This document shows positions 41,837 to 50,472 of a stretch of 64,000 nucleotides of DNA, one piece after another. Position numbers and translations under genes: made by a program. Numbering within the stretch: position 1 is the first letter of the stretch; every line of letters starts with the position of its first letter. Origin of the DNA: Anaerolineaceae bacterium (GTDB lineage Bacteria > Chloroflexota > Anaerolineae > Anaerolineales > Anaerolineaceae); contig JARKPB010000008.1 in the NCBI GenBank assembly GCA_029975475.1, positions 62,001 through 126,000 on the forward strand, given 5' to 3'. Under the pieces are notes generated by a model that worked only from the letters and a program-made list of their open reading frames with translations, made no database searches and was not told the DNA's origin.

Positions 41837-43936
41837 ATGGACGCGAAGAGCCTGATACCGTTTTTTTCCGCGAAGGGTGTGGCGATCATTGGCGCATCCA
41901 GCAAGCCGAATAAATTAAGTTACGGAATCGTCAAAAACCTGACCCTCTACGGCTATCAGGGAGGGATATACCCCGTCAACCCTGGGTCGGCTGAGATCTT
42001 AGGACTAAAATGTTATCCCAGCGTTGGCGAGGTGCCCGACCCGGTGGATCTGGCGGTGATTGTGCTGCCGGCCGGTCAAATCCTGCAGGCAATCGACGAT
42101 TGCGCCGCTCGGGGGATTCGCGCGGTTACGGTCATTTCCGGGGGCTTTAAAGAACTGGGTGAAGAAGGGGCGGCTTTAGAAAAACAGGTGCTCGCGCTGG
42201 TCAAAGCGCGCGGGATGCGCATGATCGGCCCCAACTGTGTCGGGACAATGAGCCTGCACAGCGGCTTAAACACGACCTTTATCTCCGGCATCCCGGATGC
42301 GGGCGGGATCGGTTTTCTATCGCAGTCGGGAGCGGTGTTGGGGGGAGTGGTTGACCTGGTCAAGGGGAAAGGAATTGGCTTCGCGCATTTCCTCAGCCTG
42401 GGAAACGAAGCCGATGTGACCGAAACGGATGTGATTGAATATCTCGGGGCGGATGACGCCACGCGCGTCATCGCCGCGTATGTGGAGCAAATCCGCGACG
42501 GGCAGGCGTTCATCCAGACGGCCCGCCAGGTTACCCGAAAGAAGCCCATTGTGCTGCTGAAAGCCGGCCGTTCGGAAGAAGGCGCGCGGGCGGTCTCTTC
42601 TCACACAGGTTCGCTGGCCGGTTCGCATGCAGCCTATCAGGCTGCTTTCCGGCAATCGGGTGTGATCGAAGTGGATAAAATGGGTGAACTGTTCGAGGTG
42701 GCGCAAGCGCTGGCGCTGCAGCATTTGCCGGCGGGCAAACGCGTGGCGCTGATCACCAATTCCGGCGGACCGGCGGCGCTGGCCTCTGACAGTCTGGCGG
42801 TTAATGGGCTGCGCATGGCCGATTTGAGTGAAGCCACACGGACCGAACTGCGAAAAATTCTCAACCCGAGCGCGCAGGTCGCCAACCCGGTGGATATGCT
42901 TGGTGGGGCTGAACCGCATGAATACGAAGCCGCCTTGCGCCTGGCGGCTGCCGATCCGGGTGTGGATATTCTTGTGCCAATCCTGGTGCCTCAGGCGCTG
43001 GTAAATCCGGTGGAAGTCGCGCAGAAGATAGTTGCGGCGGCGGGCGAAACTCAAAAAACAGTGATCGCCTGCTTTGTCGGGGACGCGCTGGTAGCGGAAC
43101 CGCGCAAGGTGCTGCACGCGGGAAAGGTGCCGATGGTGGTATACCCGGAAAGCGTGGGGACGGTGCTGGGGGCGATGATCCGCTACGCTGACTGGCTCTC
43201 CCGGCTGCTGGAAGGGGCGGACATTTTCACCGCTGTGGATACAAACCGCGCTGCTGAAATTCTGGGTCAGCAGCAGCCGGGCTCCGTCCTGGGAGAAGCG
43301 CAAACCCGTCCGCTGCTGGCGGCCTACGGCATTCCACTGGTGGCGGGCAGCCAGGCGGCCAGCCCGGAAGAAGCAGCCGCGGCCGCTGTACAACTCGGGT
43401 TTCCGGTCGCGATGAAGATTGTCTCACCGGATATTCTGCACAAGTCAGATTTCGGCGGCATACGCCTCAATCTGAAAAACAAAGGCGAAGTCGAGCAGGC
43501 TTACCTGGATTTGATGAAAGACACCAGCCTTCGAAAACCCGGCGCGCGCCTGGAAGGCGTGCTGGTGGAGGCGATGGCGCCCAAGGGTCAGGAAGTCATT
43601 GTCGGCATGCGCCGCGACCCGGGTTTTGGGGCGACGATGATGTTCGGGATGGGTGGGGTGTTTGTGGAACTCTTCAAGGATGTCGCTTTTCGGATTGCGC
43701 CGCTCACCCGGGATGATGCCTGGGAGATGATCCGTTCCACCCGGGCCGGGGTGCTGCTCGGCGGATACCGCGGCAGCGAACCGGCGGATCTGGAAGCGGT
43801 GGTGGATGTGATTTTAAGGCTGAGCCAGTTATCGGTGGATTTTCCGCAGATCAGCGAGATCGAAGTGAATCCGCTGTTTGTCTTCCCGCGAGGACAGGGA
43901 GCGCTGGCGCTGGACTGCCGCGCCATTCTGGCGTGA
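41837..43936 (+). CDS. ADP-forming acyl-CoA (acetyl-CoA) synthetase, fused alpha-beta
   Basis: A 699-residue single-chain NDP-forming acyl-CoA synthetase, which makes ATP from acyl-CoA plus ADP and phosphate in many fermenters. The order is a CoA-binding Rossmann domain (GVAIIGASSKPNKLSYGIVK, 14-33), CoA-ligase domains with the phospho-His at His256 (SSHTGSLAGSH), and an ATP-grasp beta part from about 475. The ATP-grasp part includes PVAMKIVSPDILHKSDFGGI, GARLEGVLVEAMAPKGQEVI and GMGGVFVELFKDVAFRIAPL. AAGGAG precedes the ATG. It could make acetate from acetyl-CoA at the end of fermentation; a protein-acetyltransferase (Pat) relative is less likely, as no GNAT domain is present. Confidence 0.9.
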   Translation: MDAKSLIPFFSAKGVAIIGASSKPNKLSYGIVKNLTLYGYQGGIYPVNPGSAEILGLKCYPSVGEVPDPVDLAVIVLPAGQILQAIDDCAARGIRAVTVISGGFKELGEEGAALEKQVLALVKARGMRMIGPNCVGTMSLHSGLNTTFISGIPDAGGIGFLSQSGAVLGGVVDLVKGKGIGFAHFLSLGNEADVTETDVIEYLGADDATRVIAAYVEQIRDGQAFIQTARQVTRKKPIVLLKAGRSEEGARAVSSHTGSLAGSHAAYQAAFRQSGVIEVDKMGELFEVAQALALQHLPAGKRVALITNSGGPAALASDSLAVNGLRMADLSEATRTELRKILNPSAQVANPVDMLGGAEPHEYEAALRLAAADPGVDILVPILVPQALVNPVEVAQKIVAAAGETQKTVIACFVGDALVAEPRKVLHAGKVPMVVYPESVGTVLGAMIRYADWLSRLLEGADIFTAVDTNRAAEILGQQQPGSVLGEAQTRPLLAAYGIPLVAGSQAASPEEAAAAAVQLGFPVAMKIVSPDILHKSDFGGIRLNLKNKGEVEQAYLDLMKDTSLRKPGARLEGVLVEAMAPKGQEVIVGMRRDPGFGATMMFGMGGVFVELFKDVAFRIAPLTRDDAWEMIRSTRAGVLLGGYRGSEPADLEAVVDVILRLSQLSVDFPQISEIEVNPLFVFPRGQGALALDCRAILA

Positions 43937-43951
43937 AAACACGGGAAATCA

Positions 43952-43985
43952 AAACGGGCGTCTTTTTGAAAAGAGGCGCCCGTTT
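43952..43985. terminator. bidirectional terminator
   Basis: AAACGGGCG at 43952-43960 pairs with the matching end at 43975-43985, with T/A tracts inside and outside. It sits between the convergent acyl-CoA synthetase and LacI genes and reaches into the LacI stop codon. Confidence 0.75.
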
Positions 43986-44997
43986 AATTTTGCGGCGGCG
44001 CGGTTGAACCGCGGATCACCAGGCTGGCAGGGAACAGCAGGGCCGTTTTTTGCGGAGCGTTTCCTTTAAGCATGGAAATCAACAACCGGGTGGCTGTTTC
44101 CAGCATTTCTTCGATCGACTGGCGGACCGTGGTTAAGCCGGGATAAATATACTTTGACAGGGTCAGGTCGGAATATCCGGCGATCGAAACATGGGCCGGG
44201 ATGGACAGGCCGCGTTCCTGAGCGGCGAAAAGCGCGCCGTAAGCGGCGCTGTCGCTGCCCGCAAAGATAGCGGTTGGCGGCTTTGGCCGGGAAAGGAGAA
44301 TTTGCGCTGCGGTGTACCCGCCGTCAAAGGTGAACTCGCTGGGTTCGATCAAATCGTCCTCGACGGGGAGGCCGCGCGCCTGAAGCGCTTCGCGGTAACC
44401 GTTCAGACGCATCGCCGCCGAGCGCAGGTTGCGCGGGCCGGTGAGAAAGGCGACCCGGCGGTGGCCGAGATCAAGCAAATACTCGGTCATGGCGCGGGCG
44501 CCCTGCAGGTCGTCGCCAGCCAGGTAGGGGATGGCCGGGGATGGAGCGGTCGGGTCAATCTGGACCTGGGGAATTTTGTAGGTGGTCAGCAGATCCGGAA
44601 CAAAACCATCTGCATCGCACGGCGGGGTGGTCACGATACCGTCAATGCGCCGGGCGGTGACCAGGTCAGCCAGTTTATTGCGCGAAAGCCGGTTAGCGGG
44701 GTAATACGGCTGGAAGAGGATATCGTAATTTTCATCGTAACCGATATCCATAATGCGGGAAAGTAAGGCTGAAGCAGCCTGATCAAAACCTGGATACATC
44801 AGGATGCAAACCATATAGGCTTTGTTTTGCACCAGCCGGCGGGCGGAGAGATTTGGCGCGTAACCCGAGGCGCGCACCGCCGCCAGAACTTTCTCTTTCA
44901 GTTCCGGGGTTACATGCGGCTCATTATTGATGACCCGGGAAACGGTTTTTATCGAGCAGCCGGCCAACCGGGCGACATCTTTGATCGTGGCGGTCAC
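43984..44997 (-). CDS. LacI-family transcriptional regulator
   Basis: A 337-residue repressor. The LacI helix-turn-helix and hinge are at 1-60: TIKDVARLAGCSIKTVSRVI, then VRASGYAPNLSARRL. A periplasmic-binding-protein-like effector domain follows, with GHRRVAFLTGPRN and AIFAGSDSAAYGALFAA. Effectors of this group are usually sugars. It is 2 kb from mtaCB, whose promoter is overlapped by a perfect CG-centred 16-bp palindrome of LacI type, the only such site I noticed nearby. The gene's own upstream region shows no copy of that site. Confidence 0.9.
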   Translation of the reverse strand: MTATIKDVARLAGCSIKTVSRVINNEPHVTPELKEKVLAAVRASGYAPNLSARRLVQNKAYMVCILMYPGFDQAASALLSRIMDIGYDENYDILFQPYYPANRLSRNKLADLVTARRIDGIVTTPPCDADGFVPDLLTTYKIPQVQIDPTAPSPAIPYLAGDDLQGARAMTEYLLDLGHRRVAFLTGPRNLRSAAMRLNGYREALQARGLPVEDDLIEPSEFTFDGGYTAAQILLSRPKPPTAIFAGSDSAAYGALFAAQERGLSIPAHVSIAGYSDLTLSKYIYPGLTTVRQSIEEMLETATRLLISMLKGNAPQKTALLFPASLVIRGSTAPPQN

Positions 44998-45089
44998 TAG
45001 TTCTCCATTCGAGAAAATCGTTGGCTGCTTAAACTATACCTTAAATCTCTGGGCCGCAAAGATCCTGCCGCGGGGCGTTTATCCACACA

Positions 45090-45115
45090 AACGGGCTGCT
45101 TTTCAGCAGCCCGTT
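45090..45115 (-). terminator. hairpin terminator after the surface-protein gene
   Basis: An 11-bp perfect stem (aacgggctgct at 45090-45100, agcagcccgtt at 45105-45115) with a 4-base loop, about 30 bases past the surface-protein stop. The T tract is short. Confidence 0.65.
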
Positions 45116-45146
45116 GATCACGACTATTCAATTGAAGCCTGTCCCG

Positions 45147-46607
45147 TTACTTGGTGCAGTGTCCCGGGCCGATCAGGCCGTTGTTGTAATTATCCAGGGT
45201 GGTCATCCAGGTCAATACCTTCGCCCGATCGTTCTTGTTCAGGCTTGCCCAGGCGAGATAGTCTTTGCCTGCCAGGAAGGCGTCGGCATTGGCGATGGTG
45301 GTCGCCACGGCAGAACCGTCAGCCCCGTTGGCAATGTTCAGCTTGGCCGCCAGCAGCTGGGCATACAGCTTGGTGATGCCGTTGGATGGATCGCCCAACC
45401 CGAAGGAGAGAATCTTGACAGCGTAGGCGGCAGAGGTGACAAAGACGGATTTACCGGACCCGGTACCGAGGGTAACCGGCAGTAATTCACTGACCACATC
45501 TGGCTGCGGGCCAAACCCGGCGTGATTCTTCCAGTATCCGATGGTCAGGGTGCAGCCGTTAACCTGGATGCATTCCACTTCGACGGTGGCGGTGGCGTAC
45601 TGGCCGGTTTCGCGGATGGTGGCGGTATTGGTGTGTTTTCCAGCATCGCTGCAGTAGAAGGTTTTGTCGTACTTGACCGAACCGCTGTCGTTGAAGATCC
45701 AGGTACCGCCGTTGGTATCATCCACATGAATGCTGGCATTTACTTCCGTTGGCGACGCGGGCAGCGAGAAATCCGCTTTGGGTTCGGGGCCGTAAGGCTC
45801 GCCAAGGTGTCCGGAATGGTTGGTGATGGTCACCTTGACGGTATTGCGGTAGATTGCGCCGTCAATGGGCGTGAAGCTAATTGAGTACTCATAGCAGCCA
45901 GTTTCTGAAGGACCGAGTTCAGCCGGGGTGATGGTCTGGGAGGCGCCGTCCAGGGGTTGGAACTGGCCGCTGCCTTTCTTGTATTGGACCTGATCTACCA
46001 GGGTCAGATTTTCGGTCGTAACTTCACCGCCGTTGGTAACGCAAATCCTGCCGTCTACCCAGATCTTGTCGGTGTACCCTTCTTTGACCACCGAGACGGT
46101 ATAGGTAGAAGTTCCGGAATCCCCGGAGTATAAGAGGAAATAGGTCGGATCTACTGATTTGGAGATGCTCCAGGACCAGGTGCGAACCCAGTGGCCGGCA
46201 GCGGTCTTATCAGCCGACAGGGTGGTGCCGTTCTGCCCTCTATTTTCGACCGTGGGAGCGGCGAAGAAGGACATCATTAGCATCGGTTCCTCGAGGGCTG
46301 GCGCTTCTTCTGGAATTGGGGCTTCCACAGGCGGGGTGAGATCTCCGGGGACTTCCTCCGGCTGGCCAGCCTCATCCGGGATGGGCAATTCTTCCTCCAG
46401 CGGCGGCTCTGCCGGCGGTTCCGCGGGCGCTGTTTCACCGCCGACGGGCTCGGTGACCTCTGGGACCTGTTCCTCACCTCCGGTTTCGGTTGTCCCGGGC
46501 ACCTCAGGTGTATCGGTGTCCGCCCGGACGGGCGATATGGCGGTCATGGCGAGCATGGCAGTAATGACCACCAGGACAGAGATGAATGACAGCACATTTT
46601 TACGCAT
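45147..46607 (-). CDS. secreted surface protein with GYWKNH C-terminal domain
   Basis: A 486-residue exported protein. The start at 46607 follows GGAGG. A Sec signal peptide (about 1-30, ending near SPVRA-DT) leads into a low-complexity Pro/Glu/Thr-rich spacer (about 31-110). Ig-like beta regions of conserved DUF11 or prealbumin flavour follow (SISKSVDPTYFLLYSGDSGT; NTVKVTITNHSGHLG). The C-terminal domain begins CTLTIGYWKNHAGFGP and ends in GPGHC; such GYWKNH domains recur in bacterial surface proteins. No LPXTG or transmembrane anchor is seen. Even numbers of Cys suggest disulfides. Function is unknown; adhesion or cell-surface structure is likely. Confidence 0.75.
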   Translation of the reverse strand: MRKNVLSFISVLVVITAMLAMTAISPVRADTDTPEVPGTTETGGEEQVPEVTEPVGGETAPAEPPAEPPLEEELPIPDEAGQPEEVPGDLTPPVEAPIPEEAPALEEPMLMMSFFAAPTVENRGQNGTTLSADKTAAGHWVRTWSWSISKSVDPTYFLLYSGDSGTSTYTVSVVKEGYTDKIWVDGRICVTNGGEVTTENLTLVDQVQYKKGSGQFQPLDGASQTITPAELGPSETGCYEYSISFTPIDGAIYRNTVKVTITNHSGHLGEPYGPEPKADFSLPASPTEVNASIHVDDTNGGTWIFNDSGSVKYDKTFYCSDAGKHTNTATIRETGQYATATVEVECIQVNGCTLTIGYWKNHAGFGPQPDVVSELLPVTLGTGSGKSVFVTSAAYAVKILSFGLGDPSNGITKLYAQLLAAKLNIANGADGSAVATTIANADAFLAGKDYLAWASLNKNDRAKVLTWMTTLDNYNNGLIGPGHCTK

Positions 46608-46827
46608 TTTTCCTCCAGCAGGCAAACTTAACTGGCCGATATGCCCGTTATTTTGAAAATGATCGACATATCGTTGAAAATGGATTGTTGCTGCGGTTAG
46701 TGGATTGTTGCTGGCTTAAAGAAAAAACCCGCCGCAATATCTGTGGCCGGTTTCGCTATTGGCTCCGAGGAAGGTCAAACATTAAGCGACCATTCCGTCC
46801 CCTCCTCCTCATCGCCTCCACACCCCT
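46608..46827 (-). other. long 5' leader of the surface-protein gene
   Basis: The promoter at 46828-46856 would give a leader of about 210 bases. It contains a direct repeat (GGATTGTTGCTG twice, near 46681-46713 on the plus strand), an inverted CGATATG/CATATCG pair near 46637-46673, and a run of T within a GC-rich block. I could not match it to a riboswitch class. Confidence 0.4.
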
Positions 46828-46856
46828 ACTATACAGAAAAAGCAGCTAAAAGTCAA
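46828..46856 (-). promoter_or_regulatory. sigma-70 promoter for the surface-protein gene
   Basis: On the minus strand TTGACT (46856-46851) and TATAGT (46833-46828) are 17 bases apart. Confidence 0.7.
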
Positions 46857-46955
46857 TTCAAGGTTTGAAATTTAAGAATTCTTATTCTTTTGGTCAGACG
46901 GATACCTGAAGCGTTTCAAGATCGGTGTAAGGATGATTTCATTTGGCGGTAGATA

Positions 46956-46984
46956 TTGACAACGTTGTCAATTTAAGCTATGAT
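46956..46984 (+). promoter_or_regulatory. mtaCB promoter with overlapping LacI-type operator
   Basis: TTGACA (46956-46961) and TATGAT (46979-46984) with a 17-base spacer form a good promoter about 34 bases before mtaC. TTGACAACGTTGTCAA (46956-46971) is a perfect 16-bp palindrome with a central CG, the shape bound by LacI-family proteins, and it covers the -35 box and half the spacer, so binding would repress. Confidence 0.8.
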
Positions 46985-47017
46985 GAAGTCAATTCAATGT
47001 CAGGGAGAGGGAAACCG

Positions 47018-47659
47018 ATGATGGAAGACGCACTCAAACCCATTTATGAGGCTTTGATTGAAGGGGACCACCGCGGCGTGGCTGCGCATGTGCAGGCAGC
47101 CCTGGACAGCGGGCTGGAGCCGGAAATCATCCTTAAAGACGGCATGGTTGCGGCGATGAACGAAGTTGGCCGGCTGTTTGAAGCCGGTGAATTTTATGTT
47201 CCCGAGATGCTGATTTCCGCGCGCGCCATGCAGAACGGGCTGGCTTTACTTAAACCCAGGCTGGTGCAGGCGAATGTGGCTTCCGCCGGTAAGGTCGTCG
47301 CCGGGACGGTTAAGGGCGATCTACACGACATCGGCAAAAACCTGGTGTGTATGATGCTTGAAGGAGCAGCCTTCGAAATCATCGATCTGGGTTCGGATGT
47401 GCCGGCGGAAAAATTTGTCCAGGCGGTCAAAGAAAGCGGGGCGCAAATTGTGGCGATGTCCGCGCTGCTGACCACGACCATGCCCAATATGAAAGAAACG
47501 GTTGCGGCGCTGGAAAAGGCCGGCCTTCGCCGGCAGGTAAAGGTGATGGTTGGCGGCGCGCCGGTTACCCAGGCTTACGCGGCTGAAATTGGCGCGGATG
47601 GTTACGCCGCGGATGCCAGCAAAGCCGTGGCTGTCGCCCGGACGCTGCTATCTACTTAA
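47018..47659 (+). CDS. mtaC: methanol-specific corrinoid protein
   Basis: A 213-residue corrinoid protein that carries the methyl group between MtaB and a downstream methyltransferase. An N-terminal helical cap (about 1-88) is followed by the cobalamin-binding domain with the lower-ligand His103 in GDLHDIGKN, then GSDVPAEKFV and SALLTTTMPNM. The start at 47018 follows AGGGAGAGGG; the upstream frame from 46943 runs through the promoter and is rejected. It is followed 19 bases later by mtaB. The pairing with mtaB, rather than sequence alone, decides the methanol call over other MtbC/MttC types. Confidence 0.88.
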   Translation: MMEDALKPIYEALIEGDHRGVAAHVQAALDSGLEPEIILKDGMVAAMNEVGRLFEAGEFYVPEMLISARAMQNGLALLKPRLVQANVASAGKVVAGTVKGDLHDIGKNLVCMMLEGAAFEIIDLGSDVPAEKFVQAVKESGAQIVAMSALLTTTMPNMKETVAALEKAGLRRQVKVMVGGAPVTQAYAAEIGADGYAADASKAVAVARTLLST

Positions 47660-47678
47660 CCAAGAAAAGGAGGTTTCA

Positions 47679-49064
47679 ATGACAGGGTTTGACCGCCTTG
47701 CGATTGATTCGCTTGATCAATTCTTATACGGCCGCTGCCCCAAACCGGTTCGCCTGAAGAACGGGATGCTGATCGGCGGCGGACAGGTATACCCGGAGTT
47801 GAATTTTACCCTTCCGGACATGATTATCAACCAGGACAGCCTGCCCGCGGTTCGGGGGCAGTACGAACAAATGATTACGGAGGCCGCCAACCGCGCGGTT
47901 GAACTGGGCGCGCCGGGACTGGTGGTTGAATTTGAGCTATTACCGGATCTGACCCTGCAGCCTGAGTGGGGCGCAGAGATCACCCAGATCTTACGTGAAA
48001 AGCTGGATCTGATCCAGGCAAGGCACGCGATTCAGGTGGGGCTGCGGGTTACCCCGAACGACATACGGGAATTTGCCCGCCCGCCGATGCTGAAAAGCGG
48101 ACGCTACGTTGAAGATATGTACCGTTCATTTGACCTGTGCGCCCGGGCGGGGGCAGATTTGCTCTCGATCGAATCAACCGGCGGAAAAGAAGTCCACGAT
48201 GACGCCATTCTCACCGGCAACCTGCCTCTGGCGGTATACGCCCTGGGGGTTCTGGCCAGCCGGGACATGCGAACCTTATGGGAAAATATTTGCAGCATCG
48301 CTGCCGATCACGGGGTGATTCCGGCGGGCGATACTGCCTGCGGTTTCGCCAACACCGCCATGGTTCTGGCAGAGCAAAAGTTCATTCCGCGCGTCTGGGC
48401 GGCGGTCATTCGCGTGCTCTGCGTGGCGCGCAGCCTGGTCGCTTATGAAGCCGGGGCGGTCGGCCCCAGCAAGGATTGCGCCTATGAAGGACCCTACCTC
48501 AAAGCCATCACCGGCTGCCCGATTGCCATGGAAGGGGCGGAAGCGGCCTGCGCCCATCTTTCACCCGTCGGAAATATCGCCAAAGCCGTGCCGGATTTGT
48601 GGAGCAACGAGTCGGTTAATAATGTGCGCCTGCTGGGCGCGATGGCTCCCACGGTCTCACTGGAACAGCTGGTATACGCCACCCGGCTGATGAATACCGC
48701 CGCCAGCCACGGGGCGGATGCCGCCAGGCAGCTGCGCGACTGGTGGGTGGAATCGGACGCGCTGCTGGATCCGCAGGCTTATGTATTACAGCCCGCGATC
48801 GTCCTGGAACTGGCTCGGACGGTGATCGCCGAGCCCACCCCGTACTTGCGGACGCGGCGGTCTGCCCTGGCGGTGCTCGAAGTGCTGCGCCGGGCCGGGG
48901 TGAGCGGCGCATTGCGCTACAGCAGGCATGAGCAGCGTTGGTTGGACCGCTTATCAGCGCAGGCGGACGATCTCCCTGAAGAAGAAGCTGCGCTCTACGC
49001 TCTGGTGAGGGAACACCTGGACAGCTCCAAAGTTCGGCTGCAGGAATACGACATCACGGTCTGA
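47679..49064 (+). CDS. mtaB: methanol:corrinoid methyltransferase
   Basis: A 461-residue zinc enzyme that cleaves the C-O bond of methanol and methylates the corrinoid of MtaC. The three zinc ligands known from the Methanosarcina enzyme are in place: Glu165 (LSIESTGGKE), Cys221 (GDTACGFANT) and Cys267 (SKDCAYEGP). Length matches the family. AAAGGAGG precedes the ATG. No mtaA or methylcobamide:tetrahydrofolate methyltransferase is in the window, so the methyl acceptor step must be encoded elsewhere. In a bacterium the methyl group would enter the Wood-Ljungdahl methyl branch. Confidence 0.92.
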   Translation: MTGFDRLAIDSLDQFLYGRCPKPVRLKNGMLIGGGQVYPELNFTLPDMIINQDSLPAVRGQYEQMITEAANRAVELGAPGLVVEFELLPDLTLQPEWGAEITQILREKLDLIQARHAIQVGLRVTPNDIREFARPPMLKSGRYVEDMYRSFDLCARAGADLLSIESTGGKEVHDDAILTGNLPLAVYALGVLASRDMRTLWENICSIAADHGVIPAGDTACGFANTAMVLAEQKFIPRVWAAVIRVLCVARSLVAYEAGAVGPSKDCAYEGPYLKAITGCPIAMEGAEAACAHLSPVGNIAKAVPDLWSNESVNNVRLLGAMAPTVSLEQLVYATRLMNTAASHGADAARQLRDWWVESDALLDPQAYVLQPAIVLELARTVIAEPTPYLRTRRSALAVLEVLRRAGVSGALRYSRHEQRWLDRLSAQADDLPEEEAALYALVREHLDSSKVRLQEYDITV

Positions 49065-49086
49065 CAGTCCTCCTTCCTGTTGGACG

Positions 49087-49116
49087 GGAGCCGCGCTCAA
49101 GCAGCGGCTCCTTAAT
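49087..49116 (+). terminator. intrinsic terminator of mtaCB
   Basis: An 8-bp stem (ggagccgc at 49087-49094, gcggctcc at 49104-49111) is followed by TTAATTTTT, 23 bases after the mtaB stop. Confidence 0.85.
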
Positions 49117-49187
49117 TTTTAAGCCCTGAAGTTGAACTTAGGATACAATCAGGCTGACGCCTTCTTATTTTTTATCCTGGAGTGAAT

Positions 49188-50471
49188 ATGACCCCGATTA
49201 CCAGAGAAAGTGCCCTGGAATACCACCACCGCGGCGGAAAGCCGGGAAAATTAAATATTCAGCCGAGCAAACCCTTGCGAACCCAGGAAGACCTGGGTCT
49301 GGCGTACACGCCGGGGGTGGCTTACCCGGTGCTGGCGATCGCGGAAGACCCGGAAGCGGCCTATGAATTTACCGCGAAGGGCAACCTGGTGGCGGTGATT
49401 TCCAACGGCACGGCTATCCTGGGTCTGGGCGACCGCGGCGCGCTGGCGAGCAAGCCGGTGATGGAAGGCAAATGCGCGTTATTTAAGAAATTTGCGGATA
49501 TTGACAGCATTGATATTGAAGTGGATTCGCGGGATGTGGATGAGATCGTGCAGGTCATTGCCCGGATCGGACAGACTTTTGGCGGGATTAACCTGGAAGA
49601 TTTTAAATCGCCTGAATGTTTTTCAATTGAAAACCGCCTGAAAGACTTGCTTGACATCCCGGTATTCCATGATGATCAGCACGGCACCGCCATCATTCTG
49701 GGGGCGGCCCTGATCAACAGCCTGGAATTGACCGGAAAAGCCATCAACGAGGTGAAGGTCGTGTTTTCAGGGGCCGGGGCGGCCGCGCTCGCTTCCGCCA
49801 ATCATCTGGTCCGTCTGGGGGTGCCGCGCGAACATATCTTTATCTGCGACCTTCATGGTCTGGTCTACCGCGGAAGAAAAGAGGAGATGTTCCCCGAAAA
49901 AGAGATTTTCGCCCAGGGGGAGCGGCCGGCCACGCTGGCGGAGACCCTGGAAGGCGCTGATCTCTTGATTGGCCTATCCGCCGCCAACATTGTCACCCCG
50001 GAGATGCTGCAGCGGATGCGCTCGCGGCCGATCATTTTTGCGATGGCAAATCCAGATCCGGAGATCCGCTACGAACTGGCAAAGGCAGCCCGGCCGGACG
50101 CGATTGTCGGCACCGGGCGGTCCGACTATCCCAATCAGATCAATAATTTACTGGGTTTCCCCTATATCTTCCGCGGCGCGCTGGATGTGCGCGCGCGGGC
50201 GATTAACAGCGAGATGAAACTGGCGGCCAGCCGCGCTCTGGCAGAGCTGGCCAGGGAAGCGGTTCCTCAGGAAGTGCTGGATGCGTATCACCTGGATCGG
50301 CTGGCGTTCGGCGCGGATTATGTGGTTCCCAAACCTTTCGACCGCCGCGTACTGGTAAAAGAGTCGGCCGCTGTGGCCGGCGCAGCCATGCAGAGCGGGG
50401 CGGCCAGAAAAGTGATCGATCTGGACGAATACGAGGATCAGCTCGCCTGCCGGTTTTACGATGAATGTTAG
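49188..50471 (+). CDS. malic enzyme (oxaloacetate-decarboxylating malate dehydrogenase)
   Basis: A 427-residue short-form malic enzyme: malate plus NAD(P)+ gives pyruvate, CO2 and NAD(P)H. Visible blocks are LAYTPGVAYPVLAI (catalytic Tyr region), ISNGTAILGLGDRGALASKPVMEGK (catalytic Lys and fold), and INLEDFKSPECF and FHDDQHGTAII with the metal Glu/Asp. The nucleotide-binding turn is VVFSGAGAAALASA. Short forms lack the C-terminal phosphotransacetylase-like domain of MaeB. GGAG lies 5 bases before the ATG at 49188; the GTG at 49182 overlaps that site. Its stop lies one base from the convergent stop of the next gene. Confidence 0.93.
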   Translation: MTPITRESALEYHHRGGKPGKLNIQPSKPLRTQEDLGLAYTPGVAYPVLAIAEDPEAAYEFTAKGNLVAVISNGTAILGLGDRGALASKPVMEGKCALFKKFADIDSIDIEVDSRDVDEIVQVIARIGQTFGGINLEDFKSPECFSIENRLKDLLDIPVFHDDQHGTAIILGAALINSLELTGKAINEVKVVFSGAGAAALASANHLVRLGVPREHIFICDLHGLVYRGRKEEMFPEKEIFAQGERPATLAETLEGADLLIGLSAANIVTPEMLQRMRSRPIIFAMANPDPEIRYELAKAARPDAIVGTGRSDYPNQINNLLGFPYIFRGALDVRARAINSEMKLAASRALAELAREAVPQEVLDAYHLDRLAFGADYVVPKPFDRRVLVKESAAVAGAAMQSGAARKVIDLDEYEDQLACRFYDEC

Positions 50472-50472
50472 T

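Noticed and set aside
46608-46827. Riboswitch (cyclic-di-GMP or similar) in the surface-protein leader
   Set aside because: I compared it with remembered GEMM-type core motifs and did not find them in the right order.
46943-47017. Upstream extension of mtaC
   Set aside because: It reads through the promoter and palindrome; a strong purine-rich ribosome site precedes 47018.
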